Source: Gemmatimonadota bacterium (GTDB taxonomy: Bacteria; Gemmatimonadota; Gemmatimonadetes; Longimicrobiales; Gaopeijiaceae). Taken from it: a DNA stretch of 35,307 nt. The stretch spans positions 1 to 35,307 of the forward strand of contig JAOTVL010000025.1 of NCBI GenBank assembly GCA_029863525.1, read 5' to 3'. Made by a program: the position numbers and the translations under genes. Below, one piece after another: positions 32,575 through 35,307 of this stretch. The notes under the pieces were generated by a model. That model saw nothing but the letters and a program-made list of their open reading frames with translations. It was not told the DNA's origin and made no database searches. Each line of letters starts with the position of its first letter. The stretch's first letter is position 1.

Positions 32575-34077
32575 TCAGTCCGCCGACCCTGTCACCATGG
32601 CCGCGGCCCGCAGCAACGCCCGTGCCTTGTTGATCGTCTCCTCGTACTCGGTCGCCGGGTCCGAGTCCGCCACGATCCCCGCTCCCGCCTGCAAGTAGGC
32701 GACGTCGTCCTTGGTGAGCACGGTCCGGATCGTGATCGCGGTGTCCATGCTGGCGCCGCCGTAATTGAAGTGACCGACCGCGCCGGCGTAGGGACCCCGT
32801 CGCACCGGCTCCAGCTCGTCGATGATCTCCATGGCTCGGACCTTCGGAGCCCCCGAGACCGTTCCGGCCGGAAAGCACGCGCGGAAGACATCGATGGCTC
32901 CGAGTCCGTCTCGGACTTTTCCCTCGACCTGGCTCACGAGATGCATCACGTGGGAATAGCGCTCGACCACCATCAGGTCGGGGACCGTGACCGTACCGTA
33001 CTGCGCGACGCGTCCGACGTCGTTGCGCCCGAGATCGACGAGCATGCGGTGCTCCGCGAGCTCCTTCTCGTCGGCTAGCAGATCCTCCGCGAGCCTCCTC
33101 TCCTCCTCGGGTGTCGCCCCCCGTGGCCGAGTCCCCGCGATGGGGCGCAGCGTGATGGTCCCGTCTTCGACGCGCACCAGCACCTCGGGCGAGCTCCCGA
33201 TCAGCGCCACGCCGTCGAGCTCGAGAAAGTACAGATACGGCGAAGGATTGAGGCTACGCAGGGCTCGGTAGAGCTCGAAGGGCGTCGAGCGCAGGGGAAA
33301 ACCGAGTCTCTGGCTGAGGACGACCTGGAAAGCGTCACCGGCGAGAATGTACTCACGAATTCGCTCGACGCCCGCTTCGAACTCCTCTCGAGCCATCGAG
33401 CTCGTGAAGCGCAGATCCTCCTCGGACTCGCTTCGGAGGGAAAGAGGTGGTGGGGCGGCGCGCCGACCGAGTTCGTGCACCAACTCCTCCGTGCGTCGCG
33501 CCGCCCCATCATACGCCGCGCGCAGATCCGAAACGGACATCCCCGCCTCGACCGGGACGGCCGCGATGGCCATCGCGCGGCCCCTCAGGTTGTCGATCGC
33601 GAGGACGACGTCGGTGAAGACGAATAGACCGTCCGGTACGCCGAGATCGTCTTCGGGCTCTTCGGGCAACGCTTCGATCGACCGAACGATGTCGTACCCG
33701 AAATATCCGACGGCACCACCCCAGAACCGGGGGAGCCCGTCCACCTCCGCCGGGGTGCGTTCACGGAGCCGTCGGTCCAAGTCGTCGAGGGGGTCCCCGG
33801 CCTCGACCTCGACCCACCCGCCCTGGGGGGTCCACTCACTCACGGCTCCTCGATGAAGCCGCCACGCCGAGGAGGGCCGCGTGCCGAGGAACGAGTACCG
33901 CGCCCATTGTTCTCCACCGACCACCGACTCGAGGAGGAATCCGAAGGGCGGTTCTGCTAGCTTCGCGTACGCCGTGACGGCGGTGTCTACATCGAACAAG
34001 AACTCTCTCCACACCGGCACCAGGTTGGCCTGGGCGGCGAGTGACGAGAATCGATCGAAGGACGGAAAGAGCTGCAT
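32575..34077 (-). CDS. trpE: anthranilate synthase component I
   Basis: A 500-residue chorismate-utilising enzyme that makes anthranilate from chorismate and ammonia/glutamine, the first step of tryptophan synthesis. The N-terminal TrpE domain holds ESVVGGEQWARYSFLG (feedback/tryptophan-site region). The catalytic domain has GDAFQVVLSQRLGFPL, NPSPYLYFLELDG, IGSSPEVLVRVEDG, LRPIAGTRPRGATPEEE, FPAGTVSGAPKVRAMEII and AGAGIVADSDPATEYEET. These patterns favour TrpE over the para-aminobenzoate enzyme PabB. No trpG or other trp gene is beside it within the window; the partner could be further left on the minus strand only if separated by the M20 gene, so trp genes appear dispersed. Its ATG lies only 27 bp from that of the divergent hydantoinase gene. 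Confidence 0.93.
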   Translation of the reverse strand: MQLFPSFDRFSSLAAQANLVPVWREFLFDVDTAVTAYAKLAEPPFGFLLESVVGGEQWARYSFLGTRPSSAWRLHRGAVSEWTPQGGWVEVEAGDPLDDLDRRLRERTPAEVDGLPRFWGGAVGYFGYDIVRSIEALPEEPEDDLGVPDGLFVFTDVVLAIDNLRGRAMAIAAVPVEAGMSVSDLRAAYDGAARRTEELVHELGRRAAPPPLSLRSESEEDLRFTSSMAREEFEAGVERIREYILAGDAFQVVLSQRLGFPLRSTPFELYRALRSLNPSPYLYFLELDGVALIGSSPEVLVRVEDGTITLRPIAGTRPRGATPEEERRLAEDLLADEKELAEHRMLVDLGRNDVGRVAQYGTVTVPDLMVVERYSHVMHLVSQVEGKVRDGLGAIDVFRACFPAGTVSGAPKVRAMEIIDELEPVRRGPYAGAVGHFNYGGASMDTAITIRTVLTKDDVAYLQAGAGIVADSDPATEYEETINKARALLRAAAMVTGSAD

Positions 34078-34104
34078 GAACTCGGGGTGTCGCGGGGGCG
34101 CGCG

Positions 34105-35307
34105 ATGAGCGCCCCAATGTCCAAGAGCCCGCAGGGGGCGTCAACGTCGGATCGGCCCGGAGCGACCATACCGATTCTCGCCGTCGACACCGGGGGCACG
34201 TTCACCGATTTGGTGCTCCTGGAAGACGGCGTCATCCGGACGCTCAAGGTCCTCTCGACCCCCGACGATCCGTCTCGTGCGGTGCTCGAGGGTATCCGCG
34301 AGATCCTGGGCGACCGGTCCCGATTCACCCTCCTTCATGGGTCTACCGTCGCGACGAACGCGCTCCTGGAGCGCCGGGGGGCGCGCGTGGTCCTCGTGAC
34401 GAACGAAGGCTTCGAGGACATCATCGAGATCGGACGCCAGAACCGGCCGCAGTTGTACGCGCTCGTCGGACACCGCCTACCACCCCTCGTCGCACGCGAG
34501 GACCGCCTCGGGATTCCGGGCAGACTCGGACCCGACGGCGACGAGGTCATGCCTCTCGACGCCGACAGGCTGGCTGGGCTCTTGAGCGAAGTCCGGGCTC
34601 ACGGGGCGGAGTCGGTGGCGGTCACGCTCCTGCACTCCTACGCCAACCCGGCGCACGAAGAAGCGGTGGCAGACGCGTTGGCGGGACTCGGACTACCGCT
34701 CTCGGTTTCGAGCCGGCTGCTCCCGGAGTTCCGAGAGTACGAACGCACGTCGACGACCGTGATGAACGCATACGTGGCACCCATCATGGACCGCTACTTG
34801 GGCCGACTCGCAGAGGGCGCCGGCGCGGACCGGATTACGATCATGGGCTCGAACGGGGGCGCGCTACCCATCGGGCGGGCACGCTCCGAGCCGGTGCACA
34901 CGGTCCTGTCGGGACCGGCGGGCGGGGTCGTCGGCGCCCTAACCTGGGCGAAGAGGGCCGGTCACGAATCCGTCCTGTCCTTCGACATGGGCGGCACGTC
35001 CACCGACGTTTCCCTCTGTCCCGGCCGTCCACTGCGGACTCGCGAATTCGCGATCGGCGGGCAGCCGGCCGCGATTCCCGTGATCGACATCAATACCGTA
35101 GGCGCCGGCGGTGGCTCGATCGCACGCGTGGACGCGGGCGGCGCGCTTCGGGTAGGGCCGCAGAGCGCCGGCGCCCAGCCGGGGCCGATCTGCTACGGAA
35201 ACGGCGGCACCGAAGTCACGGTGACCGATGCCCATGTCTGGCTTGGTCGACTCCCGGCAGACGCTTTTCTCGGGGGGGGGCGCGCGCTCGATCGGGCCGC
35301 GGTCGAG
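34105..35307 (+). CDS. hyuA: hydantoinase A/5-oxoprolinase family protein (3' end outside window)
   Basis: The frame is open from ATG 34105 to the last base, giving 401 residues of a protein normally near 690. The actin-like ATPase motifs are clear: PILAVDTGGTFTDLVLLEDG at the start, LLHGSTVATNALLERRG, LSGPAGGVVGA, and the second phosphate loop SFDMGGTSTDVSLCPG. They are followed by the family hallmark INTVGAGGGSIARVD and GPQSAGAQPGPICYG. It should use ATP to open a cyclic amide such as 5-oxoproline, N-methylhydantoin or hydantoin. The usual partner, HyuB, would lie to the right. It is divergent from trpE with 27 bp between starts. Whether the substrate is oxoproline or a hydantoin cannot be decided from the part visible. 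Confidence 0.9.
   Translation, partial: MSAPMSKSPQGASTSDRPGATIPILAVDTGGTFTDLVLLEDGVIRTLKVLSTPDDPSRAVLEGIREILGDRSRFTLLHGSTVATNALLERRGARVVLVTNEGFEDIIEIGRQNRPQLYALVGHRLPPLVAREDRLGIPGRLGPDGDEVMPLDADRLAGLLSEVRAHGAESVAVTLLHSYANPAHEEAVADALAGLGLPLSVSSRLLPEFREYERTSTTVMNAYVAPIMDRYLGRLAEGAGADRITIMGSNGGALPIGRARSEPVHTVLSGPAGGVVGALTWAKRAGHESVLSFDMGGTSTDVSLCPGRPLRTREFAIGGQPAAIPVIDINTVGAGGGSIARVDAGGALRVGPQSAGAQPGPICYGNGGTEVTVTDAHVWLGRLPADAFLGGGRALDRAAVE

Noticed and set aside
1-35307. Mobile element, prophage, CRISPR or defence island
   Set aside because: No transposase, integrase, phage structural gene, repeat-spacer array or tRNA/attachment site was found; gene style and GC-rich coding are uniform across the window.

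Overview
The window is GC-rich bacterial chromosome, densely packed with short intergenic gaps, many GTG/TTG starts and several overlapping gene ends. I see no phage, insertion sequence, CRISPR array, rRNA or tRNA. The gene content fits an aerobic, heme-copper-oxidase-bearing, Gram-negative-type heterotroph: a large secreted VPS10/sortilin-like beta-propeller protein, 2-oxoglutarate dehydrogenase E1, heme A synthase with a DUF420 partner, a big acyl-CoA dehydrogenase and an M20 peptidase. Gemmatimonadota is my best guess; this is inference from gene style, not a marker-gene result.

Layout. 1-2.9 kb: the 3' part of a YhaN/SbcC-like coiled-coil ATPase overlapping an alpha/beta hydrolase. 2.9-6.4 kb: three glycosyltransferases (a soluble GT2, a GT-C membrane enzyme, a membrane GT2); the last two converge with a 165-bp coding overlap. 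6.6-9.1 kb: a class III aminotransferase and a conserved protein often labelled 3-methyladenine DNA glycosylase. 9.1-10.6 kb (minus strand): a tightly coupled three-gene unit, YfiH/PgeF-like enzyme, a 69-residue four-cysteine protein, and an OsmC-family protein. 10.7-18.7 kb (plus): sucA, a DEDDh exonuclease, the propeller protein, a cupredoxin and a small membrane protein. 18.7-24.5 kb (plus): patatin-like hydrolase, acyl-CoA dehydrogenase, ctaA, DUF420 and an EamA transporter. 24.4-27.1 kb: a histidine-kinase-like protein with a strict GxxxG-repeat helix, a CoA-binding protein, and a V4R-peroxiredoxin fusion. 27.4-35.3 kb: a lone E1-alpha, an ECF sigma factor, a PspA-like coiled-coil protein, an unknown protein, a GlsB/YeaQ-like membrane protein, an M20 peptidase, trpE, and the start of a hydantoinase A/oxoprolinase gene.

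The most striking signal is in the OsmC gene (9126-9590, minus). Its reading frame is interrupted by one TGA exactly where OsmC proteins carry their peroxidatic cysteine, and the homologous sequence continues in the same frame beyond it. Just downstream of the TGA the transcript can fold into two perfect 6-bp helices capped by a UGGAG loop about 25 nt from the UGA, as expected of a bacterial SECIS element. I read this as a selenocysteine-containing OsmC peroxidase, a gene that ordinary gene callers would truncate or split in two. It shares an operon with a PgeF-like enzyme and a small putative metal-binding protein. A V4R sensor domain fused to a BCP-type peroxiredoxin also bears on peroxide defence. 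The GxxxG-repeat kinase is the other unusual architecture.
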